From assembly GCF_900188095.1 (NCBI RefSeq), contig NZ_FZOT01000003.1, positions 310,001-374,000 of the forward strand: a stretch of 64,000 nucleotides of DNA, in the 5' to 3' direction. The position numbers were made by a program, and so were the translations under genes. A model generated the notes under the pieces. That model searched no databases and had not been told where the DNA came from. It saw nothing but the letters and a program-made list of their open reading frames with translations. The stretch is from Noviherbaspirillum humi. Lineage in GTDB: Bacteria > Pseudomonadota > Gammaproteobacteria > Burkholderiales > Burkholderiaceae_D. Positions 33,575 through 45,700 of this stretch are shown piece by piece; the stretch's first letter is position 1; every line of letters begins with the position of its first letter.

Positions 33575-33921
33575 GTGATGATTCATCGCGTTGTCTAAGC
33601 GCTTGACTTATCAAGGTATAGAGGCGCTCACCTCCGGCACGTTCCATCGGAAGATGGATGTCCGGGGTGGGCGAGGACGAACAAGGATTCAGGCCGCCGA
33701 AACGAAAAGCCCGCACTGGCTGAGATCGGTAGGGAGTACATTTTCGCCGCAGCACATCGCCAGCATGGACAGAGATGAATGTTCCCGTGCTTTCGCCCTG
33801 ACGAAACGCCATCCTGATATAGGATGGCGTTCCGCCCCTGAAAGTGCAGAAGCACCGAAGCGTTGAATGCTTGCTTCGCCAGCACATTGACTCTCTGGTG
33901 CGCCATGCGAGATGGTGCAGC
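33575..33921. other. convergent gap with a long perfect hairpin
   Basis: These 347 bases between the orphan and the glgX2 stop contain no supported gene. They include an 11-bp perfect inverted repeat at 33805-33831, which could act as a terminator from either side. Confidence 0.4.
33805..33831. terminator. 11-bp perfect hairpin between convergent genes
   Basis: AACGCCATCCT and AGGATGGCGTT pair perfectly around GATAT. The stem is strong but there is no T run on either side, so a terminator function is likely only by position. Confidence 0.45.
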
Positions 33922-36030
33922 CTACCTCAGCACCTTCGGCACCCGGCTCGCAAACAGCATCACGCTATGCCCCTGCACCTCCACTGCCTCCTCCCCAACC
34001 TGCCGAATCTCCGTCTCCCCAACGCTGCTGTCCACCAGCAGATACCAACCGCCATTCATTGCCGGGAAGCGGAAGCGCAGCGGCTCATGCCAGCCGTTGA
34101 CGAACATGAGCACCTTGTCCACTTCTCCTTTCGGCCCGATGCCGGCGCGCTGCACCGCCAGCGCCCGCGCGTCCCCGTTCTGCCAGGCATCGCCTTCCAG
34201 CGCATTGCCCTGTTCGTCGTACCAGGACACGTTCTGCACGCCGGGCGCAATCTCCTCGCCGTGCAGGAAGCGGTGCGACTGCAGCGCCGTGAAGTTGTGG
34301 CGGATCGCGCCGAGGCGGCTGACGAAGTCGATCAGCGCCTGGCCTTCCTCCGATTCGGCCAGCTTCCAGTCGACCCAGGAGATCTCGTTGTCCTGGCAAT
34401 AGGCGTTGTTGTTGCCGCCCTGAGTGCGGCCGAACTCGTCGCCGCCGAGGAGCATCGGCGTGCCTTGCGAGAACATGAGGGTGGCCAGCATGGCGCGCCT
34501 CACCTTGTTGCGAAGCTGCTTGATGCCGGGATCATCGGTCGGGCCTTCCGCGCCCCAGTTGGCGCTGTGGTTGTCGGAGTGGCCGTCGTTGTTGTTCTCG
34601 CCATTGGCGTCGTTGTGCTTTTCCGAATAGCTGACGAGGTCGTTGAGCGTGAAGCCGTCATGCGAGGTGAGGAAATTGATGGAGGCCCAGGGCTTGCGGC
34701 GGCGGCGGTCGAACACGTCGGCCGAGCCGGAGAGGCGGGCGGCGAAGTCGGCGCGCAGGCCGGCGTCGCCGCGCCAGTAGCGGCGCATGCCGTCGCGGTA
34801 CTTGTCGTTCCATTCGGCGAAGCGCGGCGGATGATTGCCGAGCTGGTAGCCGCCGAGGCCGACATCCCAGGGCTCGGAGATGAGCTTCAGGCGCGACAGC
34901 ACCGGGTCCTGCAGGATGGCGTCGAAGAAGCCGGAGCCAGGGTCGAAGCCGGTGCCTTCGCGCCCCAGGGTGGCGCCGAGGTCGAAGCGGAAGCCGTCGA
35001 CATGGAAGGATTCGGCCCAGTAGCGCAGGGAGTCCAGCACCATCTGCAGCACGCGCGGATGGGAGACGTTGAGCGTGTTGCCGCAGCCGGTCTCGTCGAT
35101 GTAGTAGCGCTCGTTGCCCGGCACGAGGCGGAAGTAGCTGCTGTTGTCGAGGCCGCGGAAGCAGAGCGTCGGGCCCATCTGGTTGCCGCTGCCGGTGTGG
35201 TTGTAGACCACGTCCATGATGACCTCGATGCCGGCCGCGTGCAGGCGCCGCACCGCGAGGCGCATGTCGTTCAGGCCGCCGCGGGACATGTAGCTCGGCT
35301 CGGGCGCGAAGAAGGAGAGCGGGCTGTAGCCCCAGTAATTGCGCAGGCCCTTGGCGAGCAGGAAGCCTTCCTGCATGAAGGCTTGCACCGGCATCAGTTC
35401 CAGCGTGGTCACGCCGAGGCGCTGCAGGTGCTCGATGAAGCGCGGATTGGCCAGCGCGGTGAAGGTGCCGCGCATTTCGCTGCGCAGGTCCTCGCGCAGG
35501 ATGGAGATGCCCTTCACATGGGCCTCGTAGATGACGGTCTGCTCCCAGGGCACTTCCGGCCGGCGGTCGTCGCCCCAGTTGAAGGCTTCCTCCACCACCA
35601 CGCCCTTGGGCATGGCGGCGGCGCTGTCGCGCCGGTCGAAGCTCAGGTCCTGGCGCGAGGAGCCGATGCGGTAGCCGAACAGCGCATCGTTCCAGCGCAG
35701 CGGGCCGGACAGCTGGCGCGCGTAGGGATCGAGCAGCAGCTTGTGGGGATTGAAGCGGAAGCCGCGCTGCGGCTCATAGGGGCCGTAGACGCGGTAGCCA
35801 TACAGCAAGCCCGGACCCGCTTCCGGCAGGTAGCCGTTCCAGACTTCGTCGGTGCAGTCCGGCAAGGTCAGGCGCGCGACTTCCTTGCGGCCGGCCGGAT
35901 CGAACACGCACAGCTCCACCTTTTCGGCATTGGCGGAGAAGACGGCGAAGTTGACGCCGGTGCCGTCATAGGTGGCGCCGAGCGGATAAGTCTTTCCAGG
36001 CAGCAGGCGGTCCGGGATTTCAAAGAACAT
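33922..36030 (-). CDS. glgX: glycogen debranching enzyme, copy 2
   Basis: A 702-residue GH13_11 debranching enzyme with the same architecture as copy 1: CBM48 (YPLGATYDGTGVNFAVFS), then the barrel. The catalytic aspartate is in [20 protein letters not shown], the glutamate in [15 protein letters not shown] and the third aspartate in LTSHDGFTLNDLVSYS. The start at 36030 (MFFEIPDRLLPGKTYPLG) follows GGAG by eight bases. It stands alone between an orphan and the divergent exoprotein gene, far from copy 1, and may serve the GlgC/GlgA route. It is clearly paralogous to copy 1, differing throughout rather than being a recent duplicate. Confidence 0.93.
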   Translation of the reverse strand: MFFEIPDRLLPGKTYPLGATYDGTGVNFAVFSANAEKVELCVFDPAGRKEVARLTLPDCTDEVWNGYLPEAGPGLLYGYRVYGPYEPQRGFRFNPHKLLLDPYARQLSGPLRWNDALFGYRIGSSRQDLSFDRRDSAAAMPKGVVVEEAFNWGDDRRPEVPWEQTVIYEAHVKGISILREDLRSEMRGTFTALANPRFIEHLQRLGVTTLELMPVQAFMQEGFLLAKGLRNYWGYSPLSFFAPEPSYMSRGGLNDMRLAVRRLHAAGIEVIMDVVYNHTGSGNQMGPTLCFRGLDNSSYFRLVPGNERYYIDETGCGNTLNVSHPRVLQMVLDSLRYWAESFHVDGFRFDLGATLGREGTGFDPGSGFFDAILQDPVLSRLKLISEPWDVGLGGYQLGNHPPRFAEWNDKYRDGMRRYWRGDAGLRADFAARLSGSADVFDRRRRKPWASINFLTSHDGFTLNDLVSYSEKHNDANGENNNDGHSDNHSANWGAEGPTDDPGIKQLRNKVRRAMLATLMFSQGTPMLLGGDEFGRTQGGNNNAYCQDNEISWVDWKLAESEEGQALIDFVSRLGAIRHNFTALQSHRFLHGEEIAPGVQNVSWYDEQGNALEGDAWQNGDARALAVQRAGIGPKGEVDKVLMFVNGWHEPLRFRFPAMNGGWYLLVDSSVGETEIRQVGEEAVEVQGHSVMLFASRVPKVLR

Positions 36031-36207
36031 GCGGCAATCTCCATGGGAAGCGGATAGTCGATTCTTGCCGAAATGGCAAATTTCGTACCACGGGTTGCGC
36101 AAGACCTTTGCATGTTCAGAAAGGTTTGGATCGCAGCCATGTCACTGAGCCTGAATCGGTTGCTGACAATGGCAAGGTTGCCGGATTCAGCATCCGTCCA
36201 TCCCCGT

Positions 36208-36232
36208 TTCCATGGCAAAAATTGCCATGGAA
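36208..36232. promoter_or_regulatory. perfect 25-base inverted repeat, candidate operator
   Basis: TTCCATGGCAA and TTGCCATGGAA are 11-bp arms around AAA. It lies 178 bases before the glgX2 start and about 225 bases before the exoprotein start. Operator-like symmetry of this length fits a dimeric regulator. A weak rho-independent structure is less likely, because no gene end is near. Confidence 0.5.
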
Positions 36233-36373
36233 GGCAAGTTTTACTCATCCCCAATCAGAAGCGCTGCCTCTTCGTCAGACACAAGCGGAGCTTAACCCGT
36301 CAACCAATTTTGACTGGTAGTGGCACTTCTTGATTCGATTGAACAAACGCGTCGCTGCGCGAACACATTTCTT

Positions 36374-36388
36374 CCATATGTCATATGG
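36374..36388. promoter_or_regulatory. perfect 15-base palindrome upstream of the first FHA-type gene
   Basis: CCATATG-T-CATATGG, centred about 77 bases before the ATG at 36458, so within promoter distance. Possible operator. Confidence 0.4.
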
Positions 36389-36457
36389 TGCGCCTGCCAA
36401 GTCATTCCTATGCTGGACCTTTCTGGTTACACCCATTTTGGCATTCAGGAGTTGTGC

Positions 36458-39400
36458 ATGCAGACGCCAGCGGAAAAGTACGGCCAGCCTTCGAAAACTC
36501 ACACTTCACCCCGGCAGAAGGAAAAGCGCCCTGTCCTGCGTATGCGGCTTGGCCGTACGCGGCTGACCTTGGTATGGCGGCCGCGCAAGCTGCCTTCTAT
36601 CTTGTGGCGTCGCTTGTTGCTGCGTGCATTCGTTGGGCTGTTTGGAGTGACCAACATCGTGCAGGCGCAGGTCGCGTCCAACGCCCTGCCCACCGGCGGC
36701 CAGGTCTCTGCCGGCTCCGCCAGCATCGCCCAGACCGGCTCGGCCATGACGGTGACCCAGTCCACCCCCAAGGCCATCCTCAACTGGAACAGCTTCGACA
36801 TCGGCCCGTCCGCCTCCGTCACCTTCAACCAGCCCAGCCGCGATGCCGTGGCGCTGAACCGCGTCGTCGGCATTTCTCCCAGCCAGATCCACGGCCAGCT
36901 CAATGCCAACGGGCAGGTCTTTCTCGTCAACCCGCAGGGCATCCTGTTCGGCCCCACCGCTCAAGTGAATGTGGGAGGCCTGGCCGCCTCCACCATGGCG
37001 ATTGCCGATGCCGATTTCATGAGCGGGAACTACCGCTTCGAGCGCAATGGCAGCACCGCCTCTGTCGTCAACCAGGGCAAGCTCACCGCCGCCGATGCCG
37101 GCTACATCGCGCTGCTGGCGCCGGAAGTCATCAATGAGGGTGTCATCACTGCCAGGCTGGGCACGGTGGCCATGGCAGCAGGTGAGGCCATCTCGCTGGA
37201 CTTTCGTGGCGATGGCGTGCTGGGCGTGACGGTGGACCCGTCCACTGTCAAGACGCTGGTCGAGAACCGGCAGATGGTGATTGCGGAAGGCGGTACCGTC
37301 TACTTATCCGCGAAGGCCGCCGGTGCGCTTGGTGGCGTCATGGTCAGCAACAGCGGCACGGTGAAGGCGACCTCGCTGGTGAACCGGGGCGGCATGATCC
37401 GGCTGGAGGCCAATGGCGGCGTGATCGACAACAGCGGCACACTGAGCACGGCAGGTGAAGCGGGCGCTGCCGGTGGGCGCATCGAGGTGGCGAACCGGGC
37501 GGATGCAGACAGGCCGGTCGGGGTATTGGTGCATACCGGCACCTTGAGCGCCGATGGCAATGGCACAGCGGGCGGTACCATTGCGCTCAAGCTCGATCGC
37601 ATGTTGAGCGCTGGCCGTATCAGTGCAGCAGGCATTAAAGGCGGGCTCATCGATGTGCAGCTCACCAGCGATTTGATGGAAACCTCCGCCGCCACACTGA
37701 GCGTCAATGGTATTGACCAAGCCGGCGGCATCACGGTGCAGAGCAGCGGTGGAAGACTCTTCACGTCAGGCCGCTATGAGGCGATTGGCCGCACTGGCGG
37801 CAGCATCGATGTGCTGGGCCAGGATATCGCTCTGAATGCCGCCACGCTGGACGCGGCCGGCAGGCAGCAGGGCGGCACGATACGCATCGGCGGCGACTGG
37901 CAGGGCAGCGGCGATGTGCAGCGCGCACAGAGCACTTACGTCACCCATGCCAGCAGCATTCGCGCCGACGCGACCGAACAGGGCAATGGCGGCCGCGTGG
38001 TGGTATGGAGCGACGGCAAAACCAGCTTCTACGGCAGCGTGAGCGCGCGCGGCGGCAAGGACGGCGGCAATGGCGGCATGATGGAGGTATCGGGCAAGCA
38101 GCAGCTGATCTTCGGCGGCAAGGCCGATGCCGGAGCGACGCAGGGCGAAAAGGGACTATTGCTGCTGGATCCGAAGAACATCACGATCGATTCGACCGGC
38201 AGCGGCGTGGCGGCATTCGACCTTCTTGATCCGCATCCCCAGGACAACACCTACCTGGGTGAATGGCAGGCGAAGGTTCTGCCAAACGACAATATTGTCC
38301 TGACCAAGGGCTACGACAACTTTGCCGCGACGCGGGCAGGCGCGGTGTATCTATTCGACGGCAAGACCGGCGCCCTGATCAGCCTGCTGACAGGCAGCAA
38401 GCCCTTCGACTGGGTTGGCAGGTCCGGGCGTGTTTGGGTTCTGCAAAACGGTAATTTCGTTGTTGGCAGCAATTACTGGGGTAACGGCACAGCGACACGG
38501 GCGGGCGCAGCGACGTGGGGCAGCGCCGTGACCGGCGTCAGCGGTATCGTTTCAAGCACCAACAGCTTGGTCGGCACGCAAACCAAAGATCGCGTGAGCG
38601 AGGACGGCATCACGGTGCTCGCCAACGGCAACTATGTCGTGCAGAGCGGTTATTGGGCCAATGGCACAGCGACGCAGGCCGGCGCTTCGACGTGGGGCAA
38701 CGGCGCCACCGGCATCAGCGGCGTGGTGTCCAGCACCAACAGCCTGGTCGGAAGCCAAGCAAATGATCGCGTGGGTGCTCAGGCGATCGCTGCGTTGAGC
38801 AACGGCAATTACGTCGTTCCGAATTATCTTTGGGCCAATGGCACCGCGACACAGGCGGGTGCCGTTACCTGGGCAAACGGCGGCATCGGCATCAGCGGGC
38901 TGATTTCCAGCACCAACAGTCTGGTTGGCGCTCAGGCGAATGACCAAGTGGGTGCGGACGGAGTCAAGCTGCTAAGCAATGGCAACTATGTCGTGGCCAG
39001 CCCTTTCTGGAGCAATGGCACCGCGACCAATGCGGGTGCTGTCACTTGGGGAAATGGTGCCGCCGGCATCAGCGGCGTGGTTTCAAGTACCAACAGCTTG
39101 GTCGGTGGGCAGACAAATGACCAGGTTGGCTACATCAACAAGATAACTGCCCTCGCCAACGGCAATTATGTGGTGGCCAGTCCCACATGGGCCAATGGCA
39201 CCGCAACCAATGCCGGCTCCGCCACTTGGGGAAATGGCGCTACTGGCACCAGCGGCATGGTTTCCGCCGCGAATAGCCTGGTCGGGAGCCAGCCAGGCGA
39301 CCAAGTGAGTTATCAAGGGATCGCAACGCTGAGCAACGGGAACTATGTCGTCATCAGTCCCTTTTGGGCCAATGGGACGGCGACTTCCGCCGGCGCCGTG

Positions 39401-42400
39401 ACATGGGCCAATAGCGCCACCGGCATTAGCGGTTTGGTCTCCAGCACCAACAGCCTCGTTGGAACGCAGCCGAATGATCAAGTGGGCTGGGCCGGAATCA
39501 CGCCGTTGGCTAACGGCAACTATGTGGTAGCCAGCCGATTTTGGGCCAATGGCACCGTGACCAACGCCGGCGCCGCCACCTGGGGTAGCGGCACTGCCGG
39601 CATCATCGGCGTCATTTCGCCCACCAACAGCTGGGTGGGGAGCCAGGCCGATGACCAGGTGAGCTCGGATGGGATCATGGCGCTTGCCAATGGCAACTAC
39701 GTGGTGGTGAGCGCAAACTGGGCCAATGGCGCGGCGGTGAATGCCGGCGCCGCGACATGGGGCGATGGCGTCGTTGGCAGCAGCGGCGTCGTATCCGTCG
39801 CTAATAGTCTCATTGGTGGACAAGCTGGTGACCAAGTCGGTACGCAAGGAGTTACAGCGCTTTCCAATGGCAACTATGTCGTACACAGCCCCCTTTGGAC
39901 AAATTTCACCACGACTAATGCGGGTGCGGCGACATGGGGTAACGGCGCCACCGGCACCAGCGGTGTGGTTTCTGCCGCCAATAGCCTTGTCGGCACACAC
40001 GCCGATGACTATGTGAGTTCTTATGGAATCACGGCCCTGAACAATGGCAATTATGTGGTCAATAGCGCGCTGTGGGCCAATGGCACGGCCACGCGGGCTG
40101 GCGCTGTCACCTGGGGCAATGGCGCCACGGGAACCAGCGGCGTCATTTCAGGCGCCAACAGCTTGGTCGGCTTGCAGAGCGATGACTGGGTAGGCGGCCA
40201 AGGTGTCACGGCGCTCAACAACGGTAACTATGTAGTGCGCAGCGTTAACTGGACAAATGGCACGGCAACCCTGGCGGGCGCCGTCACCTGGGGCAATGGC
40301 ACCGCTGGCATCAAGGGGGCTGTATCGGGCGCCAACAGCTTGATTGGAACGCAAGCCACGGATCGAGTGGGTGCCTATGGGATCACGGTGCTAGGCAATG
40401 GCAACTATGTAGTCCGCAGCCCTTTCTGGTCGAATGGAACGGTCACGCAGGCTGGCGCTGTCACCTGGGGCAATGGCGCCGGCGGCACCAGCGGCGCGGT
40501 GTCCGGTGCCAACAGCTTAACCGGTACCTATGCCTACGATACCATCGGCGATGCCAATGCAATCTACACACTCTCCAATGGAAATCTCCTGGTTGTCGCC
40601 AGCAATGCACAAGTGGGCACGCATCCCGGCGCCGGCCGTGCCATCATTGCCGTTCCACGCGTACAGAACCTGGCCTACGCCGACTTCCCTAACTACGACG
40701 TCACGCTGGCGCCATCCGCCATTACGAGCGTTACCAGCACCGGCACCGCCGTGCTGCTGCAGGCTTCCAACGACATTACCATCAATAGCCCGCTGATCAC
40801 TTCGGGCGGCGGCAATGGTGGGAACATGACTTTCCAAGCCGGCGGCAGCATCAATCTCAATGCCGACATCGTTACCGACAATGGCAACATTACGCTCATC
40901 GCCAATGACAAGCTCTCCTCCGGCGTGGTCGATTCCAACCAGGGTCCCGGCGCCGCAACCATCAACATGGCCAACGGCACGGTTCTGAATGCAGGCAGCG
41001 GCGATGTGCTCATCAAGTTGGACGACGGCGCCGGCAAAACCAATAGCGCCTACGGCAACATGACACTGGAGCAGGTGCAAGGCGGCACCATCACTGCCAC
41101 CACGCCTTCTGGATCGAATATCATCCTCAACGGCACCCTGACCGCCACAGGAAGCGGCAACTCGGTGGTGCTCGCGGCAGGAGGCAATTTCATTAACAAT
41201 GCCGGTGCCTCGGCCATTAACCCCGGTCCCGGACACTATCTGGTGTATTCGCAGTCGCCTCTTACCAATACGAATGGCGGCTTGAACGCGTTGCCCTTGT
41301 ACAATAAAACCTATGCCGCAAATCCGCCGACCTCCATCGCCAACAGCAGCAACCTCCTGGTCTACAGCCTGGCTCCCGTACTGACCTTTACCGCAGACGA
41401 TGCAAGCCAGCCTTACGGCAGCCCAACACCAACCTTGACGTACAGCGTCACTGGACTGGTTAACGGCGATGGACTGGGCATGGCAACCAGCGGCGCGCCG
41501 GCATTGAGTACCACTGCTTCGACAAATAGCAGCCCCGGCAATTACAGTATCAATATTGCCCAAGGCACGCTGACATCGGAACTTGGCTACAACCTGGCAT
41601 TCACCCCCGGCACGCTGACGGTGGTCGCTGCACCGACGCCAACCCCAACACCCGCGCCGACGCCAACTCCGACACCTGTGCCGGCTCCAACTCCGACACC
41701 TGCGCCGGCTCCAGCACCGACTCCTGCGCCGACGCCAACTCCAACTCCTGTGTCGACTCCTGCGCCGACGTCAACTCCGGCTCCAGCCCCTGCGCTGATT
41801 CCTGCGCCGATTCCTGCGACAGTTCCTGTACCAAAACTAGCGCCGCCGTTGGAAAACACCCAAGTCCTTCCGAACATTTCGGTACCGCCCGCCCAAACCC
41901 TGCTTCAGTTTATCTCTCTTCATTCGGAACCGAAGAGCGAAACGCCCACTGCTTCAAATGTTTCCGCGCCTCCTACAGCTCAAGGCGGTGGCATCCCATC
42001 GGTTCCCGCTCAAAGCGTGACCATCCCGTCCATTCCAGCGCAAAGCGAGCGCAGCATCCCGTCGATACCCGGGGGTTCTTCCAGCAGCTCGTATAGCATC
42101 ACAAGCCCCGGGCGCCCTGCCAGCGCGGTTGAGCCAGCAGACCGCTTGACCCAAATCTGCTTCAGCACGATAACGGTGGAGCGGGATCCCGACGGTTGCA
42201 TCGCACACTTGGCGACCAAAATCCCAAACGGCAGGAACGATGGGCAACCAGGTTCAGGAAAATGCAGCGTTGCGGAAAACGTGACCGCCCGCCGTTTTGA
42301 TGGCAGTCCGTTGCCGGCTTGGGTGCAGTTCGATCCCAAAACGATTAGCTTCAGCGCAATCAACCCACCGCCCGGAGCCCTTCCGTTGCTGGTGGAAATC

Positions 42401-42469
42401 GGCTTTCAGTATGCCAGCAAAGGGCAAGCCATCATCCATACCTTGCTGGAGAAGTGCAGCGATGATTAA
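36458..42469 (+). CDS. filamentous haemagglutinin-type exoprotein 1 (TpsA)
   Basis: A 2003-residue two-partner secretion exoprotein. A long basic N-region precedes the hydrophobic core ([21 protein letters not shown]), with signal peptidase cleavage near AQA-Q (residue 70). Residues about 71-320 are the haemagg_act/TPS domain ([49 protein letters not shown]). Residues about 600-1395 hold 12 complete 59-residue repeats of the type NGNYVV..W.NGTAT.AGA.TWGNG.. plus partial ends. One MBG domain (about 1645-1725), a Pro/Thr/Ala-rich linker and a C-terminal cadherin-like domain ([24 protein letters not shown]) follow. AGGAG before the ATG fixes the start. It is probably cell-surface or released, for adhesion or biofilm. 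No TpsB transporter gene is in the window. Confidence 0.88.
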   Translation: MQTPAEKYGQPSKTHTSPRQKEKRPVLRMRLGRTRLTLVWRPRKLPSILWRRLLLRAFVGLFGVTNIVQAQVASNALPTGGQVSAGSASIAQTGSAMTVTQSTPKAILNWNSFDIGPSASVTFNQPSRDAVALNRVVGISPSQIHGQLNANGQVFLVNPQGILFGPTAQVNVGGLAASTMAIADADFMSGNYRFERNGSTASVVNQGKLTAADAGYIALLAPEVINEGVITARLGTVAMAAGEAISLDFRGDGVLGVTVDPSTVKTLVENRQMVIAEGGTVYLSAKAAGALGGVMVSNSGTVKATSLVNRGGMIRLEANGGVIDNSGTLSTAGEAGAAGGRIEVANRADADRPVGVLVHTGTLSADGNGTAGGTIALKLDRMLSAGRISAAGIKGGLIDVQLTSDLMETSAATLSVNGIDQAGGITVQSSGGRLFTSGRYEAIGRTGGSIDVLGQDIALNAATLDAAGRQQGGTIRIGGDWQGSGDVQRAQSTYVTHASSIRADATEQGNGGRVVVWSDGKTSFYGSVSARGGKDGGNGGMMEVSGKQQLIFGGKADAGATQGEKGLLLLDPKNITIDSTGSGVAAFDLLDPHPQDNTYLGEWQAKVLPNDNIVLTKGYDNFAATRAGAVYLFDGKTGALISLLTGSKPFDWVGRSGRVWVLQNGNFVVGSNYWGNGTATRAGAATWGSAVTGVSGIVSSTNSLVGTQTKDRVSEDGITVLANGNYVVQSGYWANGTATQAGASTWGNGATGISGVVSSTNSLVGSQANDRVGAQAIAALSNGNYVVPNYLWANGTATQAGAVTWANGGIGISGLISSTNSLVGAQANDQVGADGVKLLSNGNYVVASPFWSNGTATNAGAVTWGNGAAGISGVVSSTNSLVGGQTNDQVGYINKITALANGNYVVASPTWANGTATNAGSATWGNGATGTSGMVSAANSLVGSQPGDQVSYQGIATLSNGNYVVISPFWANGTATSAGAVTWANSATGISGLVSSTNSLVGTQPNDQVGWAGITPLANGNYVVASRFWANGTVTNAGAATWGSGTAGIIGVISPTNSWVGSQADDQVSSDGIMALANGNYVVVSANWANGAAVNAGAATWGDGVVGSSGVVSVANSLIGGQAGDQVGTQGVTALSNGNYVVHSPLWTNFTTTNAGAATWGNGATGTSGVVSAANSLVGTHADDYVSSYGITALNNGNYVVNSALWANGTATRAGAVTWGNGATGTSGVISGANSLVGLQSDDWVGGQGVTALNNGNYVVRSVNWTNGTATLAGAVTWGNGTAGIKGAVSGANSLIGTQATDRVGAYGITVLGNGNYVVRSPFWSNGTVTQAGAVTWGNGAGGTSGAVSGANSLTGTYAYDTIGDANAIYTLSNGNLLVVASNAQVGTHPGAGRAIIAVPRVQNLAYADFPNYDVTLAPSAITSVTSTGTAVLLQASNDITINSPLITSGGGNGGNMTFQAGGSINLNADIVTDNGNITLIANDKLSSGVVDSNQGPGAATINMANGTVLNAGSGDVLIKLDDGAGKTNSAYGNMTLEQVQGGTITATTPSGSNIILNGTLTATGSGNSVVLAAGGNFINNAGASAINPGPGHYLVYSQSPLTNTNGGLNALPLYNKTYAANPPTSIANSSNLLVYSLAPVLTFTADDASQPYGSPTPTLTYSVTGLVNGDGLGMATSGAPALSTTASTNSSPGNYSINIAQGTLTSELGYNLAFTPGTLTVVAAPTPTPTPAPTPTPTPVPAPTPTPAPAPAPTPAPTPTPTPVSTPAPTSTPAPAPALIPAPIPATVPVPKLAPPLENTQVLPNISVPPAQTLLQFISLHSEPKSETPTASNVSAPPTAQGGGIPSVPAQSVTIPSIPAQSERSIPSIPGGSSSSSYSITSPGRPASAVEPADRLTQICFSTITVERDPDGCIAHLATKIPNGRNDGQPGSGKCSVAENVTARRFDGSPLPAWVQFDPKTISFSAINPPPGALPLLVEIGFQYASKGQAIIHTLLEKCSDD
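36703..37548 (+). repeat. long direct repeat with 43050-43895
   Basis: The region coding the TPS secretion domain is nearly identical to 43050-43895 (constant offset near 6347 bases), including many silent positions. The flanking signal-peptide and repeat regions differ more. This indicates recent duplication or gene conversion. Confidence 0.75.
38440..40560 (+). repeat. 12 tandem 177-bp coding repeats
   Basis: Twelve complete in-frame units of 59 codons. The core is AL.NGNYVV, W.NGTAT.AGA.TWGNG.TG..G.VS..NSLVG. Units differ by point changes only, with no length variation, so the period is structurally constrained. The degenerate first unit contains [15 protein letters not shown], the FG-GAP-like version of the same segment. 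Confidence 0.85.
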
Positions 42470-42798
42470 GCGGTCCAAGTAAATCACTCATCCGAAGAAC
42501 CGTGCGCATCAGCTTGAAATTCCGCCTGGAAGGAGGCGTCTGGCATCGGCCATACCGCAACATGCTGTCGTGATGAGAAGACATTGCCTGTGGGTGAATC
42601 AGGCACATGGGTTTCTTTCGTCCGGAAAGGACATTTACACCGCAAATTAAATTTGAATGTGGGAAATGAAGGGGCTTTACGTTTCAAAAGTAAGAAGGCC
42701 AGTGGAAATTCGCTTGAGGGTGACTTGTTTCATATTGGCCGGTTGGTGCCGTGAATCCTATGCTATTTAGTTGTATCTGGTGCACAAAAATCGCCTAG
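42470..42798 (+). promoter_or_regulatory. gap between the two FHA-type genes
   Basis: No gene is seen in these 329 bases. A possible sigma-70 pair is TTGGCC at about 42738 and TATGCT at about 42762 (spacing about 18), just upstream of the second exoprotein. No strong terminator for the first gene is visible. Confidence 0.3.
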
Positions 42799-45700
42799 AT
42801 GCCTTTCATGGACAGATTGGCCGCCAAACAACCAAATTCATTTTCCGGCCCACGAACCGCCCCACCCGCCAGGCAGCGATGCATGCAGCTGCGCTTGGGC
42901 CGGACAAGGCTTATCGTTCGATGGCGGCCCAGGAAAGTATCCTCCGGACTCTGGTGCCGGTTATTGCTGCGCGCCCTCCTAGGCCTGTGCGGCACTGCTT
43001 CATTGGCGCAAGCCCAAGTGGCACCGGCTGTCCTGCCCGCCGGCGCTCAAGTCTCTGCCGGCGCCGCCAGCATCGCCCAGTCCGGCTCGGCCATGACGGT
43101 GACCCAGTCCACCCCCAAGGCCATCCTCAACTGGAACAGCTTCGATATCGGCCCGTCCGCCTCCGTCACCTTCAATCAGCCCAGCCGCGATGCCGTGGCA
43201 CTGAACCGCGTCGTTGGCCTCTCGCCCAGCCAGATCCACGGCCAGCTCAATGCCAACGGGCAGGTCTTCCTCGTCAACCCGCAGGGCATCCTGTTCGGTC
43301 CCACCGCTCAGGTGAATGTAGGAGGCCTGGTCGCCTCCACCATGGCGATTGCCGATGCCGATTTCATGAGCGGGAACTACCGCTTCGAGCGCAACGGCAG
43401 CACCGCCTCTGTCGTCAACCAGGGCAAGCTCACCGCCGCCGATGCCGGCTACATTGCGCTCTTGGCGCCGGAAGTGATCAATGAAGGTGTCATTACCGCC
43501 AGGCTCGGCACGGTGGCCATGGCCGCCGGCGAAGCCATCTCGCTGGACTTTCGTGGCGATGGCGTGCTGGGCGTGTCAGTAGATGCAGCCACCGTCAAGA
43601 CGCTGGTGGAAAACAGGCAGATGGTGATCGCGGAAGGCGGTACCGTCTACTTATCCGCGAAGGCCGCCGGCGCGCTTGGCGGCGTCATGGTCAGCAACAG
43701 CGGCACGGTGAAGGCGACGTCGCTGGCGAACCGGGGGGGCGTGATCCGGCTGGAGGCCAATGGCGGCGTGATCGACAACAGCGGCACACTGAGCACGGCA
43801 GGTGAAGCGGGCGCTGCCGGCGGGCGCATCGAGGTGGCAAACCGGGCGGATGCAGACAGGCCGGTCGGGGTATTGGTGCATACCGGCACCATGAACGCGG
43901 ATGGGAATGGCGCAGCCGGCGGGCAGATCGCCCTCACGCTGGACAAGCTGCTGAGCGCAGGACAGATAAGCGTCAATGGCAGCAGCGGCGGGCGCATAGA
44001 TGCGCAGCTCACTGGCGACCTGCTTGAGACGACTTCAGCCAAACTGAGCGCCAATGGCACGGACCAGGGCGGCAGCATCACCATGCAGAGCAGCGGCGGG
44101 CGTCTGTTCAGCTCCGGCCGCTACGAGGCCAAGGGCCACGTCGGCGGCGGCATCGACATGCTGGGCCGGGACATCGCCCTGAATGCCGCCGCGCTGGATG
44201 CATCGGGCGCGCAGCAGGGCGGCACGATCCGCATCGGCGGCGACTGGCAGGGCAGCGGCGATGTGCAGCGTGCGCAGAGCACCTATGTCACCCAGGCCAC
44301 CAGCATCACGGCCGATGCGACTGAAAAGGGAAATGGCGGCAAGGTGGTGGTATGGAGCGATGGGCAGACCAGCTTCTATGGCACGGCCAGTGCACGGGGC
44401 GGCATGCAGGGTGGCGACGGCGGCGCGATCGAAGTGTCGGGCAAGGCACAGCTGACGTTCGGCGGCATGGGCGATGCAAGTGCGGCGGCGGGCAAGGCGG
44501 GCGTGCTGCTGCTGGATCCGAAGAACATCGTCATCGACAGCACGGGCAGCGGCATTGCGGCGTTCGATCTGCTCGATCCCAATCCGCAGAGCGGGGGCGC
44601 TTTCGGTGCCAGCACGAGCAACCGCTTGACCGTTCTATCAAACGGCAATCTGGCGGTGGCCAAGCCGGCGGACAGCTTTGTTGCCAATAATGCAGGTGCC
44701 GCATATCTGTTCAATGGCACGTCGGGCGCGCTGATCAGCACGCTCAGCGGTTCGCAAGCCAACGATCAGGTCGGTCTCGGGGGAATCACCGCCCTAAGCA
44801 ACGGCAATTACGTGGTGAGCAGCTATAACTGGGCCAACGGCACGGCGACCAATGCCGGTGCGGCAACCTGGGGAAACGGCGCGACAGGTATCACAGGGTT
44901 CGTCTCCAGCACCAATAGCCTGGTGGGATTGAAAGCCAATAATTACGTCAGCAAGGGCGGCATCACCGCCTTAAGCAACGGCAATTACGTGGTGAGCAGC
45001 TATAACTGGACCAATGGCACGCTCAACAATGCTGGCGCGGTCACCTGGGGGAATGGCGCCTCGGGCATCACCGGCCTGGTAACCAGTTCCAATAGCCTGG
45101 TCGGGTCGTGGAAAAACGACCAGGTGGGAATAGGCGGCGTCAGTGCCCTAAGCAACGGCAACTACGTCGTGAACAGCTACAACTGGGCAAACATCGGCGC
45201 ACTCTTTGTCGGGGCCGTCACATGGGGGAACGGGACATCCGGCATCACCGGCGCCATTTCCAGCAGCAACAGCCTGATCGGATCGCAAGCGAACGACCAG
45301 GTTGGCTATGCCGGCATTACCGTTTTGAGCAACGACAACTATGTGGTGAAAAGCCCTTACTGGGCAAACGGTACGGTGTCCAGCGCTGGCGCGGCGACAT
45401 GGGGCAGGGGCACATCGGGCGTCGCCGGCCTGATCACCGGTACCAACAGCCTGGTCGGCTCGAGCGCCAACGATCAAATCGGGATCGGCGGCGTCAGCGC
45501 TCTGGCTAACGGCAACTACGTGGTGAACAGCTACTACTGGGCTAATGGCACGGCGACACGCGCCGGCGCGGCGACCTGGGGTAACGGCGCATCCGGCATT
45601 ACCGGTTCGGTCGACAGCAACAACAGCCTGGTAGGATCCAGAACCAACGATCTGGTGAGCATTGGCGGCACGACGGCTCTGAGCAACGGCAACTATGTCG

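Larger units (their letters stand above)
36031..36457. promoter_or_regulatory. divergent region between glgX2 and the first FHA-type gene
   Basis: A 427-base, relatively AT-rich divergent promoter region. It contains two perfect palindromes (36208-36232 and 36374-36388) and AGGAG six to seven bases before the exoprotein ATG. No gene is supported. Confidence 0.5.

Noticed and set aside
41587-41877. Gly/Val/Ala-rich antisense frame opposite the proline-rich linker of the first exoprotein.
   Set aside because: A direct consequence of the Pro/Thr/Ala codon repeats on the coding strand.
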